NCBI RefSeq assembly: GCF_003259365.1
Contig: NZ_QLLY01000007.1
Coordinates: 248,001-312,000 of the forward strand
DNA: 64,000 nt
Reading direction: 5' to 3'
DNA from: Streptomyces sp. PsTaAH-137
GTDB lineage: Bacteria > Actinomycetota > Actinomycetes > Streptomycetales > Streptomycetaceae
The position numbers and the translations under genes are program-made. Under the pieces are notes generated by a model. It did not search any database, had not been told where the DNA came from, and saw nothing but the letters and a program-made list of their open reading frames with translations. This document shows, piece after piece, positions 49,560-57,650 of this stretch (position 1 is the stretch's first letter; every line of letters starts with the position of its first letter).

Positions 49560-50138
49560 ATGAGCACAGCGGTGCGACGGCGCTCACCCGATCTGCGCAC
49601 GGCCTCGGAGGCCGTCCTGGCGGACGGGATCGCCGCCGGTGACCCGGCGTGTCTCGCCGAGGTGTACCGGCGGTGGGCGCCGCTGGTGCACCGGCTCGCC
49701 GGGCGGGCGCTCGGCGACGCCTGCGACGCCGAGGACGTGGTGCAGCAGGTCTTTCTCGCGGCGTGGCGCGGCCGTTCCGGTTACCGGCCCGAACTCGGCT
49801 CGGCGGCGGCCTGGCTGACAGGCATCACCCGGCGCCGGATCGCGGACGCGCTCGCGGCCCGCGCCCGCCGTGCGACCCTCGTCGACCTGGCGGCCTCCCG
49901 GCACACGGCGGAGACGGCCTCCGTGGACTCGGTGCTCGACCGGATCGTGGTGACCCAGGAGCTGGCGAGGCTGCCGGTGCAGCAGCGCACCGTGCTGTGT
50001 CTGGCGTTCTACGAGGATCTGACCCAGCCGCAGATCGCCGAGCGCACCGGCTGGCCGCTGGGCACGGTCAAGAGCCATGCGCGGCGCGGCATGCAGCGGC
50101 TCAGCGTGCGTCTCGGACTCGTCCGGGGTCACGGCTGA
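49560..50138 (+). CDS. ECF RNA polymerase sigma factor (LitS-like position)
   Basis: 192 residues with region 2 (CLAEVYRRWAPLVHRLAGRALGD, DAEDVVQQVFLAAWRG) and region 4 (LPVQQRTVLCLAFYEDLTQPQIAERTGWPLGTVKSHARRGMQRL). This is the SigK/LitS-type ECF group. There is no adjacent anti-sigma gene, and control may be at transcription by the divergent MerR-B12 regulator, as for light-induced LitS. Targets likely include the nearby photolyase, by analogy. Confidence 0.9.
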   Translation: MSTAVRRRSPDLRTASEAVLADGIAAGDPACLAEVYRRWAPLVHRLAGRALGDACDAEDVVQQVFLAAWRGRSGYRPELGSAAAWLTGITRRRIADALAARARRATLVDLAASRHTAETASVDSVLDRIVVTQELARLPVQQRTVLCLAFYEDLTQPQIAERTGWPLGTVKSHARRGMQRLSVRLGLVRGHG

Positions 50139-50315
50139 GAAAAATCGGCTGCGGTGTGCATCCGTAGCGCACGGAACCCGGGAAGAAGGGGTGCGCCTCG
50201 GAGGACTCCGCTGCCGCGCGGCCGAGGGTGGCCCGGACCCCGCCACCCGGACGGTCGCAGCGAAGCGGACACCGCCGAGGCCGCTCGCGTGGGCGAAGGC
50301 TCACGACTAGGCTGG

Positions 50316-51554
50316 ATGATCATGAATGCGCCTTCCGTCCAGTTCCGTGACGTTCCCGAGTCGGAGATCCCCCGCGCCCTGGCTCTCGCCTACCTCGTCT
50401 TCCACGAGACACCGGAGAGCGACCAGCGGCGCCGGCACGAGAAGATGCTCGCCACCTGCCTGCGGATCGGCGCGTACGAGGGTGACGAGCTGGTGGGTTT
50501 CGCGGCCGCGCACCCCTTCGAGCTCTCCGTGCCCGGGGGCGGCGCGCTGTCCTGTCCTGGGCTGACGTTCGTCTCCGTGGCACCGACGCACCGCAGGCGG
50601 GGTGTGCTGTCGGGGATGATCGGCGAACTCTTCGCGCGCTGCGTGGCCCAGGGGGCGCCGCTGGTCGCCCTGTGGGCCTCGGAGGCGTCGATCTACGGGC
50701 GTTTCGGCTTCGGCCCGGGTACGTACGGCACGACGGTGGAGATCGACACGCGCCGTCCGCTGGCCCTGCGCATCGCGCCGGATCCCCGCCCCCTGCGTCT
50801 GGTCGACGCCGAGGCGGCGCCCGATGTGCTCGGTCCGTACTTCGAGGGCACCAGGTCCCGTCGGGCGGGGCGGCTCGCGCGCACGCGCGACTGGTGGCGC
50901 GAGGAGTGGCTCGCCGAGAAGGACGAGGAGGACGAGGAGTTCTCGCCGGCCCGGGTGGTGGCGCTCGGCGAGCCGCTCGCCGGGTACGCGATCTACCGCA
51001 CGAAGCAGGGCGACGCGGCGTCGCAGGCGAAGGGCCTGGTGCGTCTGGACGAGCTGGAGGCGGACTCACCGCAGGTCGCGGCGGCGCTGTGGAGCTATCT
51101 GGCCGGGATCGATCTGACGGACCGGGTACGGGCCTGGGGGCGGCCGGTCGACGATCCGCTGACGTTGTTCGCGGGCGATCCGGACCAGGTGCGGGTCACG
51201 GAGGAGTTCCCGGCGCTGTGGGTGCGGCTCGTCGACGTCCGCGCGGCGCTGGCGGCCCGTTCCTGGAGCGCGCCGGTGAACGTGGTGCTCGACGTCCGCG
51301 ATCCGCGACTGCCCGCCAACGAGGGCACGTTCCGGCTGATCGCGTCCCCCGACGGCTTCTCGTACGCCCCGACCGGCGATGCCGCCGACCTGTCCCTGGA
51401 GGTGCGCGATCTGGCCTGCGCCTTCATGGGCTCGGTGACGGTCCGCGCGCTGGTGACGGCCGGCCTGGTCACCGAGCACACGCCGGGCGCGGCGCCGATG
51501 CTCGACGCCGCGCTCTCCGCCGGGTTGCTGCCGCACACGGCGGACGCGTTCTGA
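50316..51554 (+). CDS. Eis-like GNAT acetyltransferase
   Basis: 412 residues. An N-terminal GNAT domain carries VSVAPTHRRRGVLSGMI (acetyl-CoA loop RRxGV), followed by a second degenerate GNAT unit and a C-terminal sterol-carrier-like domain (VLDVRDPRLPANEGTFRL, LACAFMGSVTVRALVTAG). The protein ends in Phe as in Eis enzymes, whose C-terminal carboxylate is catalytic; the Tyr general acid lies in the N-terminal part (SIYGRFGFG). Mycobacterial Eis acetylates aminoglycosides and lysines of proteins. The mRNA may be leaderless: TAGGCT ends two bases before the ATG-ATC-ATG at 50316-50324. Confidence 0.9.
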   Translation: MIMNAPSVQFRDVPESEIPRALALAYLVFHETPESDQRRRHEKMLATCLRIGAYEGDELVGFAAAHPFELSVPGGGALSCPGLTFVSVAPTHRRRGVLSGMIGELFARCVAQGAPLVALWASEASIYGRFGFGPGTYGTTVEIDTRRPLALRIAPDPRPLRLVDAEAAPDVLGPYFEGTRSRRAGRLARTRDWWREEWLAEKDEEDEEFSPARVVALGEPLAGYAIYRTKQGDAASQAKGLVRLDELEADSPQVAAALWSYLAGIDLTDRVRAWGRPVDDPLTLFAGDPDQVRVTEEFPALWVRLVDVRAALAARSWSAPVNVVLDVRDPRLPANEGTFRLIASPDGFSYAPTGDAADLSLEVRDLACAFMGSVTVRALVTAGLVTEHTPGAAPMLDAALSAGLLPHTADAF

Positions 51555-51594
51555 ACTCCTGCCGCCGGGACGGGAGTTCGGGTTCAGTGCGGTG

Positions 51595-51963
51595 TCAGCA
51601 CTCCATCTTCCAGGTGTGCGAGTCGCCGCTGTCGTTGCCCCAGCCGTCGTGGGGGATCTCCTGGCCGGGTGCCAGACAGACCGTGCCGAGGCCGATCAGT
51701 CCGGGGTTCTCGTAGACCTGGACGTGGTCCTTGATGCCGGGTCCTGAGATGCCGTGGTTGGCCCAGGAGGAGTCCTCGTCCTGGATGCCGGGCTCCCAGT
51801 CCCGGTCGTCGCCGGACCAGTTCCAGCGCATTCCGGTGTAGTCGGCGTCGGTCCAGGCGCAGAATTCGCCGCTGGGGCACTGGGCGGCGTACGCGGTGGT
51901 GGTGACGGCGGCGCCGCCGAGGGCGAGAGCGGCGGCGGCGAGCAGGGCGAGCGGATGCTTCAC
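51595..51963 (-). CDS. Secreted beta/gamma-crystallin-like protein, peptidase inhibitor I36 type
   Basis: 122 residues. A signal peptide (LALLAAAALALGG, cleavage after AYA near 29) precedes a small beta domain with CPSGEFCAWTDADYTG and a C-terminal CLAPGQEIP-HTWKMEC; cysteines pair the ends. The pattern is that of the Streptomyces metalloproteinase inhibitor (I36) and related one-domain crystallins. The GTG start at 51963 follows GGAGGAA and overlaps the stop of the upstream lipoprotein gene by four bases. Inhibitor activity is not proven by sequence. Confidence 0.85.
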   Translation of the reverse strand: MKHPLALLAAAALALGGAAVTTTAYAAQCPSGEFCAWTDADYTGMRWNWSGDDRDWEPGIQDEDSSWANHGISGPGIKDHVQVYENPGLIGLGTVCLAPGQEIPHDGWGNDSGDSHTWKMEC

Positions 51964-52493
51964 GGGGTTCCTCCGGTGGTGTCGGGCGTGGTGCGCAGAA
52001 TCCGTGCGGAGACGTCGAGCGCATGGGATCGCAGGTGCTGCCACGCGGTCAGGTCGGCCCGGTGCCGCTCGCGCACGGCGGTGAGCGACCTGTGCCGGTA
52101 GGCGGCTTCGGGCTTGAGGTTGTTGACGACGGTCGACACCCGGAACCAGCGCTTCTGGTCGCCGTAGAGCGTGCGCTGGGCCGCGGCGAGGCAGCCGTCG
52201 GTGTGGGCGCGGACGGGGATGCCGTTCGCCAGGGTCAGGGACAGTTCGGCGGGCGGCCTGCCGAACAGGGCGTCGGCGACGCGCTCTTCGTCGGCCGCGC
52301 TCCTCGCGCGCTGTCCGGGCCGGGGCGGGGTGAGACCCCGATCGGTCAGACAGCGGTCGGTGAGCACCTGTTGGGCGGCTCTGATGGTGTCGTCCGGCGA
52401 GCGGGCGGGGCCTGTCGGACGGCTCGCGCAGCCGGCGAGCAGCAGGGCGCCCGTGACGAACGCGAGCGCCCGGACGCGGGGGCGATGGATCAT
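51960..52493 (-). CDS. Putative lipoprotein of the I36 operon
   Basis: 177 residues. FVTGALLLAGC is a good lipobox with Cys22. The mature part is Arg-rich and helical, with two cysteines (DRCLTDRGL and TDGCLAAAQ) and repeated -RxLTAVRERH- type helices; I know no family. It sits between two genes for small secreted beta/gamma-crystallin-like proteins, seven bases after the first and overlapping the second, so one operon encodes all three exported products. Confidence 0.8.
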   Translation of the reverse strand: MIHRPRVRALAFVTGALLLAGCASRPTGPARSPDDTIRAAQQVLTDRCLTDRGLTPPRPGQRARSAADEERVADALFGRPPAELSLTLANGIPVRAHTDGCLAAAQRTLYGDQKRWFRVSTVVNNLKPEAAYRHRSLTAVRERHRADLTAWQHLRSHALDVSARILRTTPDTTGGTP

Positions 52494-52500
52494 GGCCGGT

Positions 52501-52857
52501 TCAGCCCCGCTCGCATCCCATGGTGTTGTCGCTCACGCCGTCGAATTTGTCGGCCCACTCCCAGTTCTCGGAGTAGTCGTCGCGACGGATCTCCCGGTAG
52601 AGGCAGTGGGAAACGGTGTAGCTGATCGCGTAGACGCTCTGGCCGACGCGCGATTCGAAGGAGGCGGCACGGCGCTGCGTGCCGTTCTCGGCCTCCGCGT
52701 ATCCGGGTGGCGCATAGCACCATGCCTGGCCGTGCTGGCCGGATTCGGTCCAGAAACAGACCTGTCCCGGGCCTTTCGCGGCCTGAGCGCCGGACGCGGC
52801 CGGGACGAGTGCGGCGGCGACGAGCAGTGCGACGGCGCATGCGGATCTGTGTTTCAT
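52501..52857 (-). CDS. Small secreted protein, I36-like
   Basis: 118 residues with a signal (CAVALLVAAALVPAAS, cleavage near GAQA at 28). The mature part has GQVCFWTESGQHGQAWCY, reminiscent of the crystallin/I36 signature (C-W-x5-G), then a central hydrophobic strand pair and a second disulfide (SHCLYREI ... TMGCERG). It is likely a second member of the same secreted family as the last gene of this operon, but more diverged. First gene of the three-gene unit. Confidence 0.78.
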   Translation of the reverse strand: MKHRSACAVALLVAAALVPAASGAQAAKGPGQVCFWTESGQHGQAWCYAPPGYAEAENGTQRRAASFESRVGQSVYAISYTVSHCLYREIRRDDYSENWEWADKFDGVSDNTMGCERG

Positions 52858-52957
52858 GTGGGCGGCCCCGAGGTGGTGGTTCTCACTGTGCGTGACCACA
52901 CTCCCCGTGCCCACCCGCCGTCACGCGCGCATTCACCCGCGACGGCGATTAGTCAGG

Positions 52958-53389
52958 TCATACCGACGCCCACACGGGCGCCTCGGCGCGGGGCACGGTG
53001 CGGGCCATGCGCAGGGCGTCCACGGACTCGGCGAGCAGTTCGTACTCGGTGGTGTCGTCGCGGGTGGCGACCCGGACGAGGCGGCCGCCCGCGAGCTCCT
53101 CGGCGACGCGCTCCTGGTGCTCGGTGTCCGCGCACCAGGCCCGCAGCAGGGAGGGCACGTCGGGGGCGTCGGCGGCGACCGGCATCAGGGCGCCCTCGGG
53201 CACGTGCGGCAGCTCGGGCCGGGGGTCGAGACGTTCGGCGATCCACGTGGCGCGGTCGCGCAGCCACCACAGGGCGAGGGGGAGGGTCGGGGCACGGTAG
53301 GTGCCGAGCGGGACACCCACGCGCTGCCCGCCGCATATTCCGTATGCGGTGACGTGGCACAGGAATTCGTCGTGCACGATCTCCCCCAT
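52958..53389 (-). CDS. Hypothetical protein
   Basis: 143 residues. No signal or membrane segment. HVTAYGICGGQRVGVPLGTY near the start, LPLALWWLRDRATWIAERLDPRP in the middle and a C-terminal Val/Arg-rich beta pattern are the recognisable stretches. I do not identify a family. An inverted repeat (TGATCACT-N12-AGTGATCA) lies 14-41 bases before its ATG, where promoter elements are expected, so it may be regulated by a dimeric repressor. Confidence 0.7.
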   Translation of the reverse strand: MGEIVHDEFLCHVTAYGICGGQRVGVPLGTYRAPTLPLALWWLRDRATWIAERLDPRPELPHVPEGALMPVAADAPDVPSLLRAWCADTEHQERVAEELAGGRLVRVATRDDTTEYELLAESVDALRMARTVPRAEAPVWASV

Positions 53390-53402
53390 TGCCTGGCGCC
53401 TA

Positions 53403-53430
53403 TGATCACTTTCGCGGTGGCGAGTGATCA
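53403..53430. promoter_or_regulatory. Inverted repeat upstream of a hypothetical gene
   Basis: Perfect arms TGATCACT (53403-53410) and AGTGATCA (53423-53430), 12-base spacer, in the 243-base gap between divergent genes and close to the start codon at 53389. Confidence 0.6.
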
Positions 53431-53632
53431 GTAATCGACCCGTACGGCGGGAGCAGCCGTTCCATGGGTCTGCCGACTACCGCGGCCCGCCGATTCCGAA
53501 CAATGTTCAACCGTCCCACTTGTCGAGTATCGGCACTCGCCGCTCCCTGTCACCACGCTTTTCACGCCAGTCTTCCGGCATATTCGCGGCCTCCGTTGGC
53601 CGAAATGCGCCGCGTCGACGACACTGCACACC

Positions 53633-54133
53633 ATGCACTCACATGACGTACTCATTGAGGGTTACAACCGCATTAAGGAAGAGGTGCACGCGGTCGTCGA
53701 GGGGCTTTCTCCGGAGCAGTTGCAGGCGCGTCCCGGTGACGGCGCGAATTCCATCACCTGGCTGATCTGGCATCTCACGCGGGTGCAGGACGACCATGTC
53801 GCCGACGCGGCCGGGACCGACCAGGTGTGGCTCGCCGACGGGTGGGCCGAGCGCTTCGATCTGCCGCTCTCGAAGACGGACACCGGGTACGGGCACACGG
53901 CGAAGGAGGTCGGCCAGGTGCGTGTCGCCTCCGGTGACCTGCTGCTCGACTACTACGACGCCGTGCACGAGAAGACCCTGAGCCACCTCTCCGGGCTCAC
54001 ACCCGCCGATCTGGACCGGATCGTCGACGAGCGCTGGGATCCGCCGGTGACGCTGGGGGTGCGCCTGGTGAGCGTTCTCTCGGACGATCTGCAGCACGTG
54101 GGGCAGGCGGCGTACGCGCGGGGACTGCTCTGA
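53633..54133 (+). CDS. DinB-like (DUF664) four-helix-bundle protein
   Basis: 166 residues. The DinB/YfiT fold binds a metal with three histidines: candidates are His48 in SITWLIWHLTR, a His in the middle (AVHEKTLSHL) and His155 in SDDLQHVGQAAYARG. Members include thiol transferases that use mycothiol or bacillithiol. Whether this one is active is unknown. A 15-bp hairpin follows the gene. Confidence 0.88.
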   Translation: MHSHDVLIEGYNRIKEEVHAVVEGLSPEQLQARPGDGANSITWLIWHLTRVQDDHVADAAGTDQVWLADGWAERFDLPLSKTDTGYGHTAKEVGQVRVASGDLLLDYYDAVHEKTLSHLSGLTPADLDRIVDERWDPPVTLGVRLVSVLSDDLQHVGQAAYARGLL

Positions 54134-54168
54134 CGAACCCTCGCCGGCGGGCCGCGGGGCCCCTTTCG

Positions 54169-54201
54169 GAGCGGCGCCGGACCTCGGGTCCGGCGCCGCT
54201 C
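54169..54201. terminator. Hairpin terminator after the DinB-like gene
   Basis: Perfect 15-bp stem (54169-54183 with 54187-54201), 3-base loop. Confidence 0.85.
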
Positions 54202-54236
54202 TCGCACGTTCCGAACTCCTTGTCGCTCCAGAGGTC

Positions 54237-54265
54237 TTGACAACGCGAATGGTCTGGACCAACTT
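54237..54265 (+). promoter_or_regulatory. Chitinase promoter with DasR-type site (dre)
   Basis: TTGACA (54237-54242), 17-base spacer, CAACTT (54260-54265). The palindrome TGGTCTGGACCA (54250-54261) lies between them, seven bases after the -35 box. It matches the dre consensus TGGTCTAGACCA at 11 of 12 bases and the classic repeat of Streptomyces chitinase promoters. Confidence 0.8.
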
Positions 54266-54331
54266 GGGCGCACGACAGCGGTGGCCACCGTCGTTCACAT
54301 CCGCCCTTCTCCTCTCCCCCGGAGGCATTCT

Positions 54332-56044
54332 GTGGACCGTGCACGTCATGGCAGACCCGGCGCACCCCGGCGCCTTGCCGCAGCGCTCGCCGTCACCTCG
54401 GCGGCCGCGCTCGGTGTGACCGCGCTCGCCGCCCCCGCCCAGGCCGCCGACGTCAACGTCGCCAAGAACGCGGGCTTCGAGTCGGACCTGAGCAACTGGA
54501 CCTGTACCGCGGGCAGCGGCGCCACGGTCTCCTCCCCCGTGCACGGCGGCGCCAAGGCGCTCAAGGCCACACCGGCGGGCCAGGACACCGCCCAGTGCAG
54601 CCAGACCGTCGCGGTGAAGGCCAACTCGACGTATACCCTGAGCAGTTGGGTGCAGGGCAGCTATGTGTACCTCGGGGCGAGCGGCACCGGGACCACCGAC
54701 GTGTCGACGTGGACGCCCGGCGCCTCGTCGTGGCAGCAGCTGACCACCAGCTTCAAGACCGGCGCGAACACGACGTCCGTCACGATCTACACGCACGGCT
54801 GGTACGGGCAGGGCGCGTACTACGTCGACGACGTGAACGTCTTCGGCCCCGACGGGGGCGGCGGCACAGACCCGGTGCAGATCCCGGGCACGCCGTCCGG
54901 GCTCGCCGCGGGCGCGACCACGTCCTCCACGGTGGACCTGTCCTGGTCGCCCGTCTCCGGCGCGACCGGCTACAACGTGTACCGGGGCGGCACGAAGGTC
55001 GCCTCGACCACGGGCGCGTCCGCCACGGTGACCGGACTGAGCGCCGACACCTCGTACAGCTTCCAGGTCAGTGCCACCAACGCGGCCGGTGAGTCCGCCA
55101 AGTCGACCGCGGTGAGCGCGCGGACGGCGGCCACCGGGGGCGGGAACCCCGGCGGCGGCACCGTGCCCAAGCACGCGCTGACCGGCTACTGGCAGAACTT
55201 CAACAACGGCGCCACCGTGCAGAAGCTCCGTGACGTCTCCTCGCAGTACGACATCATCGCGGTGTCGTTCGCCGACGCGACGACCACGCCCGGCCAGATC
55301 ACCTTCAACCTCGACCCGGCCGTCGGCTACGCCTCCGCCGCCGACTTCAAGGCGGACATCGCGGCGAAGCACACGGCGGGCAAGTCGGTGATCCTGTCGG
55401 TCGGCGGCGAGAAGGGCAGCATCTCGGTCAACAGCGACGCCTCCGCGACCGCGTTCGCCAACAGCGCGTACGCGCTCATGCAGGAGTACGGCTTCGACGG
55501 TGTCGACATCGACCTGGAGAACGGCCTCAACTCCACCTACATGACGAAGGCGCTGCGGGCGCTCGCGGCGAAGGCGGGCTCCAAGTTCGTCCTGACCATG
55601 GCGCCGCAGACCATCGACATGCAGTCGACGTCCGGCGAGTACTTCAAGACGGCGCTGAACGTGAAGGACATCCTCACGGTCGTCAACATGCAGTACTACA
55701 ACAGCGGTTCGATGCTCGGCTGCGACGGCAAGGTCTACAGCCAGGGTTCGGTGGACTTCCTCACCGCGCTCGCCTGCATCCAGCTGGAGGGCGGCCTCGA
55801 CCCGTCGCAGGTCGGGCTCGGCGTGCCGGCCTCCACGCGCGGCGCGGGCAGCGGTTACGTGGACCCGTCCGTGGTCAACAACGCGCTCGACTGCCTTGCG
55901 CGGGGCACGGGCTGCGGCTCGTTCAAGCCCGGGAAGACCTACCCGGGGCTGCGCGGCGCGATGACCTGGTCCACGAACTGGGACGCCACGGCGGGCAGCG
56001 CGTGGTCCAACTCCGTGGGGCCGAAGGTGCACAGCCTGCCGTAG
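54332..56044 (+). CDS. Secreted GH18 chitinase, CBM-FnIII-GH18
   Basis: 570 residues from a GTG that follows GGAGG. A signal peptide (cleavage after AQA near 39) leads to a carbohydrate-binding module (about 40-170; NVAKNAGFESDLSNWTC), a fibronectin type III domain (about 185-270; GTPSGLAAGATTSSTVDLSW) and a family 18 catalytic domain with DGVDIDLE, catalytic Glu396. It cleaves chitin outside the cell by substrate-assisted retention. The promoter has a DasR-type site. Two tandem hairpins terminate it. Confidence 0.95.
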   Translation: MDRARHGRPGAPRRLAAALAVTSAAALGVTALAAPAQAADVNVAKNAGFESDLSNWTCTAGSGATVSSPVHGGAKALKATPAGQDTAQCSQTVAVKANSTYTLSSWVQGSYVYLGASGTGTTDVSTWTPGASSWQQLTTSFKTGANTTSVTIYTHGWYGQGAYYVDDVNVFGPDGGGGTDPVQIPGTPSGLAAGATTSSTVDLSWSPVSGATGYNVYRGGTKVASTTGASATVTGLSADTSYSFQVSATNAAGESAKSTAVSARTAATGGGNPGGGTVPKHALTGYWQNFNNGATVQKLRDVSSQYDIIAVSFADATTTPGQITFNLDPAVGYASAADFKADIAAKHTAGKSVILSVGGEKGSISVNSDASATAFANSAYALMQEYGFDGVDIDLENGLNSTYMTKALRALAAKAGSKFVLTMAPQTIDMQSTSGEYFKTALNVKDILTVVNMQYYNSGSMLGCDGKVYSQGSVDFLTALACIQLEGGLDPSQVGLGVPASTRGAGSGYVDPSVVNNALDCLARGTGCGSFKPGKTYPGLRGAMTWSTNWDATAGSAWSNSVGPKVHSLP

Positions 56045-56054
56045 CCACGGCGAC

Positions 56055-56128
56055 CGTGCCGTTCGGATGAACGGCACGAGATTCTCGGATCGGCCCCAAC
56101 AGGCTCGCTGTACCGGCCTGTTGGGGCC
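56055..56128. terminator. Two tandem hairpin terminators
   Basis: A 10-bp stem with GGAT loop (56055-56064 with 56069-56078) and a 12-bp stem (56092-56103 with 56117-56128) separate the convergent chitinase and OsmC genes. Confidence 0.8.
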
Positions 56129-56147
56129 TCGCCATGTCCGCCCCCGG

Positions 56148-56588
56148 TCAGCCGCCCATGAACAGCATCGTGCCGTCGGGCCCGAACGCTTCGAGGCGTG
56201 CCCCGTGCTCGACGGTGCGGCTGACCGTGCAGTGCTTCTCGTGGGTCAGCCGGATACCGCGCTCCAGGGCCTCGGCCGCGGCGGTGTCGCCCTCCGGCAG
56301 CGTGATCTCGTAGGAGACCTTGAAGGTGCCGACGCGGCCGTCGTCCTCGGGGCGGGAGACGGACTCCACGGTGATGCGCAGATCGTCGTGGGGCACGGTG
56401 CGGGCGGTACGGTCCACGACGAGTCCCCCGCAGCCGCCGAGCGCCGCGAGAAGCAGCTCGACGGGGGTGAAGGAGGGCTGGGAGCCGGGGACGTCCGCGG
56501 GCGCCATGCGGACCTCGGCTCCCCGGTCGTTGCGGGCGGTCCAGTCGCGTTCGCCATTGCGTACGGTTTCGATGCGGTAGTCGGCCAT
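56148..56588 (-). CDS. OsmC-family peroxide reductase-like protein
   Basis: 146 residues. The two redox cysteines of OsmC/Ohr proteins appear in ALGGCGGLV and EKHCTVSRT. It would reduce organic or inorganic peroxides through thiol-disulfide cycling; OsmC-like variants of this short type are less well defined. It starts 19 bases after the GntR regulator gene on the same strand, so the two are probably one transcript. Confidence 0.88.
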   Translation of the reverse strand: MADYRIETVRNGERDWTARNDRGAEVRMAPADVPGSQPSFTPVELLLAALGGCGGLVVDRTARTVPHDDLRITVESVSRPEDDGRVGTFKVSYEITLPEGDTAAAEALERGIRLTHEKHCTVSRTVEHGARLEAFGPDGTMLFMGG

Positions 56589-56607
56589 GACGGAACCGTA
56601 ACCAGGC

Positions 56608-57453
56608 TCAGGGCGTCTGCACGTCGCCACGCGTGATGGAGGCGACCGTGTCGCGGTGGGCGAAGTCGCCGGGCGGGATGCCCGGGTGGTGTCCGGGCAG
56701 CGGGGCGACGGGCGCCGCGACGGGCCCGAGCGTGAGCCGGGAGACGATCCGGTAGCGGTCGCCCCGGTAGAGCGAATGGACGTACTCGACGGGCCGGCCC
56801 TCGGTGTCCGAGGTGAGGCGCTCGACGAGCAGCGCCGGGGACAGCTCGGGCACCTCCAGCAGATCGGCCTCGGCGCGGGTGACGACCGTGGGCTCGATGG
56901 CCTGCACCGCTTCCTGGACGTGCACGTCGTGGTGGGTCCGCAGATGCTCGTACAGGTCACCGTCCTCCAGTTCCCGAGCGCTGAGGCCCGGGACGAGGTC
57001 GGCGCGGATGTGCAGGTGCTCGATGGCCATCGGCGCCCCGTCGACGAGGCGGAGGCGGGCCACGTACACGATCTGCGCGGCGGGTGAGAGCCGCAGCTTG
57101 CGGCCGACGCGGGCGCCCGCCGGGATCGTGGTGAACTCCAGGAGCCGGCTCGACCAGGCACCGGACGCCTGCGGGAGCGTCAGCCCCGTTTCCTGCGGGA
57201 CGAGTTCCTGGGTGATCTTCTCGGGGGCGACGAACATCCCGCGGCCGTGTTCGCGAACGAGAAGTCCGGCGGCGACGAGTTCATCGACGGCAGCGCGCAG
57301 CGTGGGCCGGGAGACGCCGAGACTCGCGCACAACGCCCGTTCGGACGGGATGGCGTCGCCGGGGCGGTGGGACTCGATCAGTTCGAGGATGTGGTCGCGC
57401 ACCCGCTCCCGCTTGAGCACCGCACCCTGCGCATCCCCCTGCGCGTCCTTCAC
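56608..57453 (-). CDS. GntR/HutC-family regulator next to a GlcNAc-type ABC operon
   Basis: 281 residues from GTG 57453 (GGGAGG upstream). A winged helix (about 15-78; PSERALCASLGVSRPTLRAAVDELVAAGLLVREHGRG) is followed by a UTRA ligand domain (SRLLEFTTIPAG, VYVARLRLVDGAPMAIEHLHI, YVHSLYRGDRYRIVSRLTLG). It is a relative of DasR but clearly a different protein. The divergent ABC-sugar operon and the repeated ACCAGTTG elements in the shared 197-base region make it the likely local regulator, probably of itself too. Confidence 0.9.
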   Translation of the reverse strand: MKDAQGDAQGAVLKRERVRDHILELIESHRPGDAIPSERALCASLGVSRPTLRAAVDELVAAGLLVREHGRGMFVAPEKITQELVPQETGLTLPQASGAWSSRLLEFTTIPAGARVGRKLRLSPAAQIVYVARLRLVDGAPMAIEHLHIRADLVPGLSARELEDGDLYEHLRTHHDVHVQEAVQAIEPTVVTRAEADLLEVPELSPALLVERLTSDTEGRPVEYVHSLYRGDRYRIVSRLTLGPVAAPVAPLPGHHPGIPPGDFAHRDTVASITRGDVQTP

Positions 57454-57477
57454 GTCCGCCTCCCTTACGTACGTACA

Positions 57478-57497
57478 ACCAGTTGCCTTACCAGTTG
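57478..57497. promoter_or_regulatory. Direct repeat of ACCAGTTG in the gntR promoter region
   Basis: ACCAGTTG at 57478-57485 and 57490-57497, 12 bases apart, 25 bases upstream of the gntR start. The same 8-mer forms each half of the palindrome before the ABC operon. Confidence 0.6.
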
Positions 57498-57556
57498 ACC
57501 ACGCAGCCGTGGTGATCGCCAAGCGCTTGCCTAACTACCCATGTTTTACCAGGGGG

Positions 57557-57585
57557 TTGACGGGGCCAATGGTCTATGCCAGCTT
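57557..57585 (+). promoter_or_regulatory. ABC operon promoter with dre-like site
   Basis: TTGACG (57557-57562), 17-base spacer, CAGCTT (57580-57585), with TGGTCTATGCCA (57570-57581; 10 of 12 to the dre core) again seven bases after the -35 box. The layout copies that of the chitinase promoter. Confidence 0.7.
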
Positions 57586-57603
57586 TCTGCCTCATCAGAG
57601 GTC

Positions 57604-57630
57604 ACCTGACCAGTTGCCAACTGGTCAGGT
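57604..57630. promoter_or_regulatory. 27-base perfect palindrome, operator of the ABC operon
   Basis: ACCTGACCAGTTG (57604-57616), C, CAACTGGTCAGGT (57618-57630). It lies about 13-39 bases after the predicted transcription start and 20 bases before the first start codon, a roadblock position. It contains GACCAGT and ACTGGTC, the two halves of a dre in reversed (everted) order. Confidence 0.8.
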
Positions 57631-57650
57631 CCGTCCCCCAGAGGTGAACC

